This document shows positions 56,301 to 64,000 of a stretch of 64,000 bases of DNA, one piece after another. The translations under genes were made by a program, and so were the position numbers. This DNA is from Ahniella sp. (GTDB taxonomy: Bacteria; Pseudomonadota; Gammaproteobacteria; Xanthomonadales; Ahniellaceae): NCBI GenBank assembly GCA_016712105.1, contig JADJRU010000023.1:9805-73804 (forward strand), in the 5' to 3' direction. The notes below the pieces were generated by a model. The model was given only the letters and a program-made list of their open reading frames with translations, made no database searches and was not told where the DNA came from. Numbering within the stretch: the stretch's first letter is position 1; each line of letters begins with the position of its first letter.

Positions 56301-57970
56301 GCCGGGCGTGGCCCCGTTGATGTCGAAGTGAGCGGCACCCGCCGCAATATTGAGATTGCGGGTCTGGAGGATACCGACGGAGATGGGTGCATTCGAGGAG
56401 ACACGGGCCACATTGCCCGGGTAAATCGAGCCATTCGCGACCACGACGTCCCCCACCTGACCGCGTCCGGAAATGCTGGTGGAGCTGACGAAATTCGTGG
56501 ACGGCATCGAGGCATTTTCCAGGAACACGCTGGCACAGTTGCCTGTGCAAGTCGGGAAAAAGCTGCCGGAAAACGTGTGGTTCCCGGAGACCCGAACCAG
56601 GCCGCCGCCACTTGCACGGATCGTGCCGTTGCCACTGATGCTGCCCGCTACCAGCAATTCTCCGCTGAAACTCGCGCTGCCGGAAAGCACCAGAATGTTC
56701 GGAGCCGGAACGGAGATCGGCAGCGCGAGCTCCGAGGAGCCACTCACCGGCGTGTGGATGATCGTGCCGGTCGGTACGATCATGTTGCCAAGGAGCTGGT
56801 AACCGTTGTCCTGGATCGTGATGTTGCGGAAGATCGACCCTGCAGCCAGGTTGTTGGTATTGATCTTGTTTGCAGCACCGATCGGGAACACCAGAGAATC
56901 ACCACTGACCGGGGCACCGCCGATCCAGTTGCCGGGCGTGGCCCACAGGGCATTCACGGCCCCGGTCCAGATCTTGGGTGACTCGATGCAGGTGATGGTG
57001 ATGTCGTTGCCGGTGCCGCCGATGTAGCTGATTCGCCAGGTCGCACCATTCAAAAGAAAGGTCGAGGCTTCGGCCCTGCCCGAGAACGTACCGGTGATGC
57101 CATCGGCGCCATCGTTTTCGAACAGCACGATCTGTTGGCCGACCACGGGCTGGTATGAGGCATTTCCTCCGACTGTCAGAGTTGATGTGCCCAGGGAGAT
57201 CGTGCCGGTCACGCGGATGATGTCGTGACTCGTTCCCGCCACGGCACCATCCACTTCCATGCTGAATCCATATTGGTTCTGCGCCAGGCCTGCGGTTCGG
57301 ACTTCACCCGTACCGGTGCCCTGAAAGTTCTGGAACTCGAACGCGGAAGCGGGCGCCATGAAGGCATTCGAGCTTGCCCCAATCTGACCCCAGCCATGGA
57401 GCGATACGTTGGTCAGTTGGAGCGAGGGCAGATTGGCTCCCTGCAGCAACAATCGTCCGTTGAGCGTCGAAACCATCGTCCCGGAGAACGCTGAAGTCGC
57501 GGTGATCCATACGAAATTGCCGGTGCCCAGATCAAGAGTGCCGGAACCTGCGATCGCCGCATTGAACCGCATCGGCAGCACAAGCGCCGTCGAGTGCCGG
57601 GTCGATTGTCCTTCCCGCGTCCACGGTCAGCGGCAAGTTGATGACAATCGCCGCCCCTGGACCTGAAAACTGGGTTCGCACGGTCAGGGCATTGCCGTTC
57701 AGCGTGTAGCCGCTGCCGTTGAAGACGATCCGATCGAACACGCCCGGGAGTCAAATCGTTCGAAACCGTCTTGTTTGCGGGACCATCCGGAAACACGATG
57801 GAATCACCTTGCGCCGGCACGCCAACCGGCGCCCAGTTCTGCGCAATCGACCACACGTTGCTGGCCTGCCCTGTCCAGGTATAGGTGACCTGTGCCGAGG
57901 CGCTTTGCACCATCAGCAGCGACGTCAAGAACAGTAGCCCGGCAAGAGCCTGGCAGAATACTCGAAGCAT
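53331..57970 (-). CDS. Giant secreted repeat protein with Ig-like and DUF11 domains, two frameshifts
   Basis: About 1545 residues after removing bases at 57743-57745 (C run) and 57582-57583 (A pair). These restore a signal peptide (LRVFCQALAGLLFLTSLLMVQSASAQ), TPGVFDRIVF and ALDGAVLPMRF. Three long repeats start with W-T-G-x-x-x-x-x-W-x-x-x-x-N-W-x-x-x-x-P-x-x-G-D-S and FP, as in autotransporter-associated beta-helix proteins. Then come a Big_3-like Ig domain, two InlB-like repeats (GSGGSISGAAAQQV), a tandem-95/cadherin-like domain (NDAPGI) and a DUF11 domain (ADLQVSKSNQQDG). The end is ERLFSNGFEPVTR plus 14 residues. No autotransporter barrel is seen. Surface display or adhesion is likely. 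Confidence 0.85.
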
Positions 57971-58279
57971 GGGGATACCCCTGAATATGGGCCGGCAACA
58001 ACCAACCGGCAGGTGCGCAACCGGAAAACGGGCGCGCTTGATCAACTACTCGAAATTCGCATCCGCCGGTGGCGCCGCAATCGCGTCAACAAATGTTACC
58101 TGGATGTGCCGGAGCACGCAAAACCGATGCCCCATGCCGTTCGGATTGACCGCCCAAAAACGACCAATACCATTGATGATCAATGACTTACAGGAATCAA
58201 TCAAGGAAGGCCGCCGGCAATCACCGGAGGAGCCGGCTGCTCACGCCCACGCCCCGCAAATCACTTCTGAACGCAGCTT
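57971..58279. other. Intergenic region between giant protein gene and SGNH gene
   Basis: The 309 nt contain no supported gene. They should hold the promoter of the giant protein gene (its ribosome site is a GGGG-containing aggggtatcccc palindrome just before the ATG). A short inverted sequence, ttgatgatcaatgac, occurs near 58175. Confidence 0.45.
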
Positions 58280-58986
58280 CTACAGAGGAAGCCGGGCCAG
58301 GTGACGGGAGACCTCTCCAGCCAGCAACGCATAACCGATCTCGGAAGGATGGAAACCATCCTCCGCAAACAAATCCGGTTCGAGTTCAAACGGCAAGGGC
58401 ACATGGATCGCCCGTGATCGGGATGACACCAGGTTTGCCGCAATGGCATCGAATCGGCGCGCGCGTACGCCCGACAAGCCTCGGAGTGGCTGCGGCAACA
58501 ATGGAAACGACTGCATAGGCGGGAGCCCTGACAACACAACGTAGGCGTCCGGCCAGATGCTGGCGAGTTCATCCATCAAGCGGGTCAAGGATGCCCGCCA
58601 CTGGTGGGTCAGGCGCAGGCTGGTCAGATCGTTGACGCCAACCGACACCAGAACCACGTCAGCCGGAACCGTGCGAACGGCCTCCAGGCCAGCCAGGAGA
58701 TCGTGGGTATCGGCGCCGATTTTGCCGAACGCGTGCCAATGTACCCGTCGACCGGAAGTCTCGGCGAGCAACCGTGCGGTGTGGCCGACCAGGCCCAGAT
58801 CGTGTTCGCGTACCCCGACACCGGCGATGATCGAATCGCCTATACCCAGCACATGCAAGGGCGCGCCGTCACCAAACTGCCATTCGGCGGCCCCGCCGCA
58901 CCGGCAAACCTGGGGGCACGAATACGCACCCACAGGGCTTGCGGCAAGAGCCAGGGCATCGCCCACCAGAACAGTTGGCCACGCAT
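58280..58986 (-). CDS. SGNH/GDSL hydrolase (esterase), 1-nt deletion near the N-terminus
   Basis: 235 residues after restoring one G at the CC run 58880-58881. That joins RGQLFWWAMPWLLPQALWV...AGPPNG to QFGDGAPLHVLGIGDS, so the gene begins at ATG 58986. Blocks: IGDSIIAGVGV (Ser), SVGVNDLTSL (Asn), EDGFHPSEIGY (Asp/His). The hydrophobic N-terminus (PWLLPQALWVRIRAPR) is a membrane anchor seen in Lysobacterales SGNH proteins. The substrate is unknown. It starts 10 nt after the isocitrate dehydrogenase gene, same strand. Confidence 0.82.
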
Positions 58987-58996
58987 GGCTGCGGGC

Positions 58997-60010
58997 TCAG
59001 CCCGCCTTGATCCGTTCGATGATGGCGTCGGCAAAACGATCGGTACTGCCGTCGCCGCCCAGGTCGGGCGTCACGCGATCACGTGCGGCCATCGTCGCGC
59101 GAATGGCATCCCGCAAGCGGGTTGCCTTGTCGGCCATGCCAATGTGTTCCAGCATCTGACCGGCCCCGAGCAACAGCGCGCAAGGGTTGGCGATACCCTT
59201 GCCGGCGATGTCCGGGGCCGACCCATGAACTGCCTCGAAGATCGCGGCATCGGTGCCGATGTTGGCGCCTGGTGCCAGGCCCAGGCCACCCACCAATCCG
59301 GCGCACAGATCGGAAATGATGTCGCCGAAGAGGTTCGTGGTGACGATCACGTCGAACTGCTCCGGACGCATGACCAACTGCATGCAGCAGTTGTCGACAA
59401 TCATCTCGTTGCTTTGCAGCTCCGGATAATCCTTCGCGATCTCGCGCGCCACACTCAGGAACAGGCCCGAGGTGGTCTTCATGATGTTGGCCTTGTGGAC
59501 GATCGTGACTTTCTTGCGACCGAGCCGGCGCGCCATGTCGTAGGCGTATCGAACGATGCGTTCGGAGCCCCGTCGCGACACGCGGATCAGCGACTGGGCC
59601 TGCTGGCCATCGGGTGACAAGCTCTGACCCTCGGAACCATAGGCACCTTCGGTGTTCTCGCGAACGGTGATCAGGTCGATGTTGTCGTATCGGGCCTTCG
59701 TGTTCGGAAACGTGATCGCCGGGCGCAGGTTGGCATACAGGTCGAAGCGCTTGCGCAGCTCGACATTGATCGACGTGAAGCCATCACCGACCGGCGTCGT
59801 CAGCGGGCCTTTCAGCGCCACACGATGTTTGCCGATGGCGGCCATGGTTGCGGCAGGCAGCAACTCACCGTGTTTTTCCAGTGCAGACATGCCGGCGTCG
59901 ACGAAGTCATAGACCAGTCCGGCGTCGAGGGCATCGAGCACGCGCAACGATGCGTCAGTGATCTCGGGGCCAATACCATCACCGCGGATCACGGCAATCG
60001 TGTGCGTCAT
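58997..60010 (-). CDS. icd: NAD-dependent isocitrate dehydrogenase (isopropylmalate dehydrogenase family)
   Basis: 337 residues. It decarboxylates isocitrate to 2-oxoglutarate. Motifs: AVIRGDGIGPEI, KGPLTTPVGDGFTSINVELRKRFDLYANLRPA, RENTEGAYG, KANIMKTTSG, TNLFGDIISDLCAGLVGG and VHGSAPDIAGKGIANP. The SxxVxLRKxFDLYANxR segment distinguishes it from LeuB (which has GLLxIRKxLxxFANLRP), and the homodimeric short form fits the NAD-type isocitrate dehydrogenases of Xanthomonas. The start overlaps the AhpD-like gene by 4 nt. Confidence 0.85.
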   Translation of the reverse strand: MTHTIAVIRGDGIGPEITDASLRVLDALDAGLVYDFVDAGMSALEKHGELLPAATMAAIGKHRVALKGPLTTPVGDGFTSINVELRKRFDLYANLRPAITFPNTKARYDNIDLITVRENTEGAYGSEGQSLSPDGQQAQSLIRVSRRGSERIVRYAYDMARRLGRKKVTIVHKANIMKTTSGLFLSVAREIAKDYPELQSNEMIVDNCCMQLVMRPEQFDVIVTTNLFGDIISDLCAGLVGGLGLAPGANIGTDAAIFEAVHGSAPDIAGKGIANPCALLLGAGQMLEHIGMADKATRLRDAIRATMAARDRVTPDLGGDGSTDRFADAIIERIKAG

Positions 60011-60393
60011 TGTTCAGCTCCATGTTGTGCGCAGGCGCCAGCGCCCTCGCTTTGTTGTTCCATCTGGTCGAGAAAATCCACGGCGCGGCGAAGGTGCGGA
60101 ATGACGATGGAACCGCCGACCACCAGGCCCACGCTGAACACTTCGAAAAATTCCTCGCGCGACACGCCCGCCTCATGGCATTGCGCCACGTGGTAGCTGA
60201 TGCAGTCGTCGCATCGCAGCACCATCGACGCCACCAGACCGAGCATTTCCTTGGTCTTCAGGTCGAGTGCACCCGGCTTGTAGGTCTGCGTGTCGAGCGC
60301 GAAGAAGCGCCGCACCACTTGATTGTCTTCGGCCAGGATGCGCTCGTTCATGCGCTTCCGGAAATCGGTGAATTGTTTGATGCGGTCGTCCAT
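60007..60393 (-). CDS. Carboxymuconolactone decarboxylase/AhpD-like protein
   Basis: 128 residues. The redox motif is C61-DD-C64 with H68 (LRCDDCISYHVAQC), as in AhpD-type alkylhydroperoxidases. The helices ALDLKTKEMLGLVASMVLR and EFFEVFSVGLVVGGS complete the CMD fold. A decarboxylase role is not supported; thiol-disulfide exchange or peroxide defence is more likely. It lies between grxC (3 nt) and isocitrate dehydrogenase (4-nt overlap). Confidence 0.9.
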   Translation of the reverse strand: MDDRIKQFTDFRKRMNERILAEDNQVVRRFFALDTQTYKPGALDLKTKEMLGLVASMVLRCDDCISYHVAQCHEAGVSREEFFEVFSVGLVVGGSIVIPHLRRAVDFLDQMEQQSEGAGACAQHGAEQ

Positions 60394-60396
60394 GGA

Positions 60397-60654
60397 TCAA
60401 TCCTTGTTGAGCAATGCGTTCAGACCACCGGCGCGATCGAGCGCGACCATGTCGTCGTAACCACCGACATGATGGTCATTGATGAAAATCTGCGGCACCG
60501 AGCGCCGGTTGGTCAGCCTGATCATCTGGTCGCGTTGTGCTGCGTCCAGATCGATGCGGACTTCCTCGTAGGCGAGGCCGCGACCGACCAGAAAATTCTT
60601 GGCCGCCACACAATAGGGGCAGATCGCGGAGGTGTAGATCAGGACACGGTTCAC
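60397..60654 (-). CDS. grxC: Glutaredoxin 3
   Basis: 85 residues. The dithiol active site is C12-PY-C15 (TSAICPYCVAAKN). TVP-type loop SVPQIFINDHHVGGYDDM and the terminal helix are conserved. It reduces glutathione mixed disulfides and ribonucleotide reductase. It is next to the AhpD-like and TusE genes, all of them thiol proteins. Confidence 0.95.
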   Translation of the reverse strand: MNRVLIYTSAICPYCVAAKNFLVGRGLAYEEVRIDLDAAQRDQMIRLTNRRSVPQIFINDHHVGGYDDMVALDRAGGLNALLNKD

Positions 60655-60678
60655 TCGAATAGCCTCGAAATCGGAAGT

Positions 60679-61038
60679 TCAGATGCAGGAAACAGGTTTC
60701 GGCAGACCGGCATAACGACACGCCTGTTTGGCCGGTCCTTGTGGAAACAAACGGTACAAGTATCGACTGGAAGCGGCTTCCGGGCCAAGTATCCGGCCGA
60801 TTTCGCGGACCAGAAGACGCATCGGCGGCGCCACTTCGAAGCGCCCATAGTATTCACGCAGCAGATGAATGACGCGCCAATGCGCGTCTTCGAGCGTTAT
60901 TTGGTCGACAGTGGCCATGGTCGTGGCGACCGCTTCCGACCACGATTGCCAGTCCGCCAGGTAACCACGGGCGTCGAGCGTCAGGGTTCGCCCATCCGCC
61001 AGAACCAGCGTCGAGGGCGCGTCAGAACCGGAAGACAT
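60679..61038 (-). CDS. tusE: Sulfur relay protein TusE/DsrC
   Basis: 119 residues from ATG 61038; a start at 61068 would lengthen the overlap with tusC. DsrC/TusE features include GYLADWQSWSEAVA, ALITLEDAHW-like VDQITLEDAHWRVIHLLREYY and the C-terminal CRYAGLPKPVSC arm, which carries the sulfur-accepting cysteine next to last. In E. coli TusE takes sulfur from TusD and passes it to MnmA for 2-thiouridine in tRNA. Lysobacterales keep this trio. Confidence 0.9.
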   Translation of the reverse strand: MSSGSDAPSTLVLADGRTLTLDARGYLADWQSWSEAVATTMATVDQITLEDAHWRVIHLLREYYGRFEVAPPMRLLVREIGRILGPEAASSRYLYRLFPQGPAKQACRYAGLPKPVSCI

Positions 61039-61288
61039 GGCGGTATCCGGTGGTTGTCGCCGAACCATCGATCGTCAGGACTTGCCCCAGACCATGGTGT
61101 CGCAGTGCATCCAGTTGCTTGCGCCAGCGGAGCGTTTCGGAGGTCTCGGCAGTCAGCGCAGCAGCGGCCTCGGCACTGAGCAGCAGATCAAACGAGTGTT
61201 CGAATGCCAGCCCGGCCAGCGCAAAATCAAGCATCCATGACCAACTTGCGCTATCCAGACTGTCCAGCTGCACCGCAAACCCGGTCAT
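61022..61288 (-). CDS. tusC: Sulfur relay protein TusC/DsrF-like
   Basis: 88 residues from ATG 61288, overlapping the tusD stop (ATGA). It is a small DsrE/F-fold protein: LDFALAGLAFEHSFDLLLSAEAAAALTAE...RKQLDALRHHGLGQVLTIDG. No conserved cysteine is seen, as TusC does not carry persulfide. The assignment depends on the position between tusD and tusE. Confidence 0.7.
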   Translation of the reverse strand: MTGFAVQLDSLDSASWSWMLDFALAGLAFEHSFDLLLSAEAAAALTAETSETLRWRKQLDALRHHGLGQVLTIDGSATTTGYRHVFRF

Positions 61289-61635
61289 GCGCCGATACTC
61301 CGGACAGAATCGAGTTCGTGCAGCAGGTCGAACCACTGGCCCAGACTGCCGGTCTGAAACGCCGACCCCGGGTCGGCGGCCAGGCCGAGTCGCTCCAGCG
61401 CCGTCTGACAGACCAGCAGGCTGGCACCGCTATCCCTGCAACGGGCCGCAAACCCTCGTGCAGCCATGGCGAGTGACTCTGGCAAGGCATCCGGAGTCGC
61501 CAGCGCAGCCGCTTCGGCATACAGAAACACCACGCGCAGCGCGCCACCGCCCGCACACTCGGCCGACAGCAGGGTGTCGGCCCGGGCGAGCAGGTCGGTC
61601 GAAGGGGTCGCGGAGATGAACAGTCCAGTGGCCAC
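61285..61635 (-). CDS. tusD: Sulfurtransferase TusD/DsrE-like
   Basis: 116 residues. The DsrE fold begins ATGLFISATPSTDLLARADTLL. The likely sulfur-carrying Cys is in ASLLVCQTALERLGL, at the position of the TusD catalytic cysteine. It receives sulfur from TusA and passes it to TusE. The order D-C-E, with 4-nt and 17-nt overlaps, fits a translationally coupled operon. It is divergent from bepA across 95 nt. Confidence 0.8.
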   Translation of the reverse strand: MATGLFISATPSTDLLARADTLLSAECAGGGALRVVFLYAEAAALATPDALPESLAMAARGFAARCRDSGASLLVCQTALERLGLAADPGSAFQTGSLGQWFDLLHELDSVRSIGA

Positions 61636-61730
61636 AAATGTTTCGCTAACGTCGGTTCCGTTACGCTCGGGCCATGGAATCTTTCAGATCCTTGAAGGTC
61701 CAACCCTCCATTACCTTTGCGCACCAAGCC

Positions 61731-63254
61731 ATGAAGTTTAGCAAGCCTGCCCTGATTTTCCTGCTGCTGACTGCCGGTCTCACGCAGGCGGCCGAAATCA
61801 ATCTGCCCGAGATGGGCTCGTCCGCGGCCGAAATCCTCACGCCCGAAGAGGAAGACCGCTACGGCCGCCAGATGTTCTACGAATACCGACGTCTCGGTTA
61901 TGTCATCGACGATCCGATGCTCGCCGACTACATCGAAGCGCTGGGTTATCGGTTGGTCGCACACAGCGAACGGCCAGAGCAGGACTTCACGTTCTTTATC
62001 GTGCGATCGAACGACATCAACGCCTTTGCCGCACCCGGCGGTTTTGTCGGTGTCAACGCCGGCCTGATGTATCTGGCGCGTCGCGAAGATGAACTGGCCG
62101 CCGTCATGGGTCACGAAGTGGCGCATGTGACGCAGCGCCACCTGGTTCGCGCCTACGAAAAAATGCAGAAGTCGACGCTGCCCATCGCCCTGGCGATGCT
62201 TGGTGCCTTGGTGGCCACACGCAACACCAGCGGTGATGCCACTCAGGCGATTCTGGCCTCCGGCATGGGCGCCATCCAGCAGCAGCAGATCAACTTCACC
62301 CGTCACAACGAATACGAAGCGGACCGGATCGGCATCGGCATTCTGTATCGCACTGGTTTTGCACCGGTTGCCGCAGCCGACTTCTTCAAGCGCCTGGCCA
62401 ACGAATCACGTGCGAACGGTGAGGGCCCTCCGCCTTACCTGCGCACACATCCAGTCACCATCACGCGCGTTTCGGAAGCACATGAACGGGCGGACCGTCT
62501 GATGGAAGAGACGCCTGTTACCGAGTCGATTTATCGGCCGGACGACGCCAACTTCGCGCTGATGAAACACCGTGCGCGCGTATTGTCGGCTGACGCACCC
62601 GGTGCGCTGATCGCCGATTACCGTCGCGAGTTGAAGAACACCGACGAAGCAAGCCGACAATCGCTGCAATACGGCCTGGGCATTGCGTTGTCCCTGGGCG
62701 CCGAACACGAAGAAGCCCTGCGGATTCTCGGCGCTTTGGCCGACGCCTCCCCCGGTCAACTGCCTTTCGAAATCGCCCTGGCCGAAGCGCGCCTGGCGAA
62801 CCGGCAACATGCGGAGGCCGCCAGACGATTGGCACCTCTGGTCGAGCAGTTCCCCGACTCGGCACCACTGAAGATCGCGTTCGCTGGCGCATTGACTGCC
62901 AGCGCAGAAAAAGCGAAGGGCCGTCAGGCGGCGGAAGTATTGCGGCCGTTGATCAACAAGCGCGGCTACGACCCTACCCTGCAACTGGCGTTTGCCCGTG
63001 CGAACGAGTTGTCCGGCGATGAGGATCGAGCACTCGAGGCTCACGCCGAAGTGGCGCTTTACACCGGCCGGCCCTTCGACGCCATGGAACAACTGAAACG
63101 CCTGCTCGAACGACCCAGCATCAGTTATTACCAGCGGGCAAGAGTCGAAGCCCGGGTCGCCGAAATCACGCCGTTCATCCTCGAACTCGAACGTCGCCGG
63201 ATGCATCCGGAAACCGACCAGCGGCTCGGATTGTCAGTGAACAACGGGATGTAG
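61731..63254 (+). CDS. bepA: M48 metalloprotease with TPR repeats, BepA-like
   Basis: 507 residues from ATG 61731 with a signal peptide (KFSKPALIFLLLTAGLTQAAE). The zinc site is H128-E129-VA-H132 (VMGHEVAHVTQ), with the third ligand Glu in NEYEADRIG. The active-site plug loop and the later TPR repeats (GQLPFEIALAEARLANRQH, YDPTLQLAFARANELSGDEDRAL) match BepA/YfgC, a periplasmic protease-chaperone for LptD and BAM substrates. An upstream in-frame start adds a non-homologous 19 residues. It is divergent from tusD. Confidence 0.93.
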   Translation: MKFSKPALIFLLLTAGLTQAAEINLPEMGSSAAEILTPEEEDRYGRQMFYEYRRLGYVIDDPMLADYIEALGYRLVAHSERPEQDFTFFIVRSNDINAFAAPGGFVGVNAGLMYLARREDELAAVMGHEVAHVTQRHLVRAYEKMQKSTLPIALAMLGALVATRNTSGDATQAILASGMGAIQQQQINFTRHNEYEADRIGIGILYRTGFAPVAAADFFKRLANESRANGEGPPPYLRTHPVTITRVSEAHERADRLMEETPVTESIYRPDDANFALMKHRARVLSADAPGALIADYRRELKNTDEASRQSLQYGLGIALSLGAEHEEALRILGALADASPGQLPFEIALAEARLANRQHAEAARRLAPLVEQFPDSAPLKIAFAGALTASAEKAKGRQAAEVLRPLINKRGYDPTLQLAFARANELSGDEDRALEAHAEVALYTGRPFDAMEQLKRLLERPSISYYQRARVEARVAEITPFILELERRRMHPETDQRLGLSVNNGM

Positions 63255-63339
63255 AAGCTTCGGCAGCCTTTGCTTTTGGCTGATCGGCACGCGTCTTCGC
63301 GCCTTTGACCTCAGAACTGCAGAAGTTTGAGCCGCGATG

Positions 63340-64000
63340 CGGCAAAGCTTCGGACTGGCCACCGGCCTCCCCGATGTCGATGGCTGTCAAGCGACTTGTC
63401 GCCTTTTCGGTTACTCCGCCTCCGTTCGTCATCCTCGGCAAGCGGGAATCCACTCGTTGCGACCTGGTTTGGGTCATGTGGCACCCGAGTGGATTCCCGC
63501 TTGCGCGGGAATGACGGACTTTTGGTGTGTGCCACGAGTTTTCAGAAGCCCGTTTTCGCCGGCCCCTCCGCTCGTCGTCCCCGCGCCGGCCCCACCGCTC
63601 GTCATCCCCGCGCCGGCCCCACCGCTCGTCATCCCCGCGCAAGCGGGGATCCACTCGTTGCGACCGGGTTTGGGTCGTGGGGCACCCGAGTGGTTTCCCG
63701 CTTTCGCGGGAATGACGGACTGGGTGTGTGGTACGAGTTTTCAGAAGCCCGTTTTCGCCGGCCCCTCCGCTCGTCGTCCCCGCGCCGGCCCCACCGCTCG
63801 TCATCCCCGCGCACGGTCCCTCCAACCGTCATCCCCGCGCAAGCGGATCCACTCGTTGCGACCGGGTTTGGATCGTGGGGCACCCGAGTGGTTTCCCGCT
63901 TTCGCGGGAATGACGGACTTTTGGTGTGTGGCGCGAGTTTTCAGAAGCGCGTTTTCGCCGGCCCCTCCGCTCGTCGTCCCCGCGCCGGCCCCACCGCTCG
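63340..64000. repeat. Composite repeat block with ~200-nt tandem repeats
   Basis: The block starts with the composite element shared with 45150-45232 (ggctgtcaagcgacttgtcg ... tttcggttactcc). It then has REP-like units in both orientations. The segment cgagttttcagaagc.cgtt followed by ttcgccggcccctccgctcg recurs at 63535, 63734 and 63934, a period of 199-200 nt. In each unit a gtcccc/gtcatccccgcg stretch precedes the arms. The array continues to the window edge and no gene is supported. Confidence 0.85.

Noticed and set aside
57413..58045. Separate small exported protein upstream of the giant gene
   Set aside because: Its signal peptide and first beta-strand repeat continue into the giant protein once two 1-nt insertions are removed; it is the N-terminus of the same gene.
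63340..64000. CRISPR array
   Set aside because: Period of ~200 nt, imperfect and partly palindromic units, no uniform spacers and no cas genes; these are REP-like tandem repeats.

Overview
The window is GC-rich (roughly 60-65% by eye) and looks like chromosomal DNA of a gammaproteobacterium of the order Lysobacterales (Xanthomonadales), perhaps Rhodanobacteraceae. The evidence is the gene order acpP-fabF-pabB-pabC-mltG-holB-pilZ, an NAD-type isocitrate dehydrogenase beside a tusDCE/glutaredoxin cluster and a BepA-type protease, many secreted proteins, and frequent short palindromic repeats of the form tcattcccgcgaaagcggga. No tRNA, rRNA, CRISPR, IS element or prophage was found.

Layout: 1-3.4 kb, the 5' part of an Lnt-like acyltransferase, an SGNH hydrolase and two small membrane proteins. 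3.4-9.6 kb (minus strand), the fatty acid/folate/replication block. 9.7-13.7 kb, mtnA preceded by a 991-residue three-domain fusion (Asp/Asn hydroxylase, sulfotransferase, TIGR03032-like). 14-23 kb, an M14 carboxypeptidase, a transglutaminase-like protein, Hsp20 and a CbpA-like DnaJ, an MltD-like transglycosylase and a prolyl oligopeptidase. 23-30 kb, glmU and a minus-strand operon with gspL-gspM-gspN. 30-38 kb, an odd glycosyltransferase-like gene, a lytic transglycosylase, miaB, a PQQ sugar dehydrogenase, a TonB receptor and a GumN/TraB protein. 39-45 kb, 5'-nucleotidase, S8 protease, nadK, cdd, glutathione peroxidase, a GbsR/MarR regulator and a DUF4166 protein. 45-53 kb, DUF3500, an Hpt protein, hutF/hutI, and an ECF sigma factor with a Ser/Thr kinase. 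53-58 kb, a giant repeat-containing secreted protein. 58-64 kb, an SGNH esterase, isocitrate dehydrogenase, AhpD-like, grxC, tusECD, BepA, then a repeat block.

The most important caveat is the number of broken frames. At least fourteen 1-nt indels can be inferred in twelve genes, mostly in short homopolymers, including the normally essential fabF. Three genes need two indels each, and in two of them the indels compensate. This pattern fits uncorrected homopolymer errors better than gene decay. The affected genes are therefore annotated as whole genes with the break position given.

The most interesting biology is (i) a shared C-terminal [IL]F-x-x-[GS]-F-E motif on three unrelated secreted proteins, in a window that also encodes type II secretion components; (ii) the hydroxylase-sulfotransferase-TIGR03032 fusion; (iii) the glycosyltransferase-like protein with a possible winged-helix N-terminal domain; and (iv) the ECF sigma/kinase pair next to the giant secreted protein.
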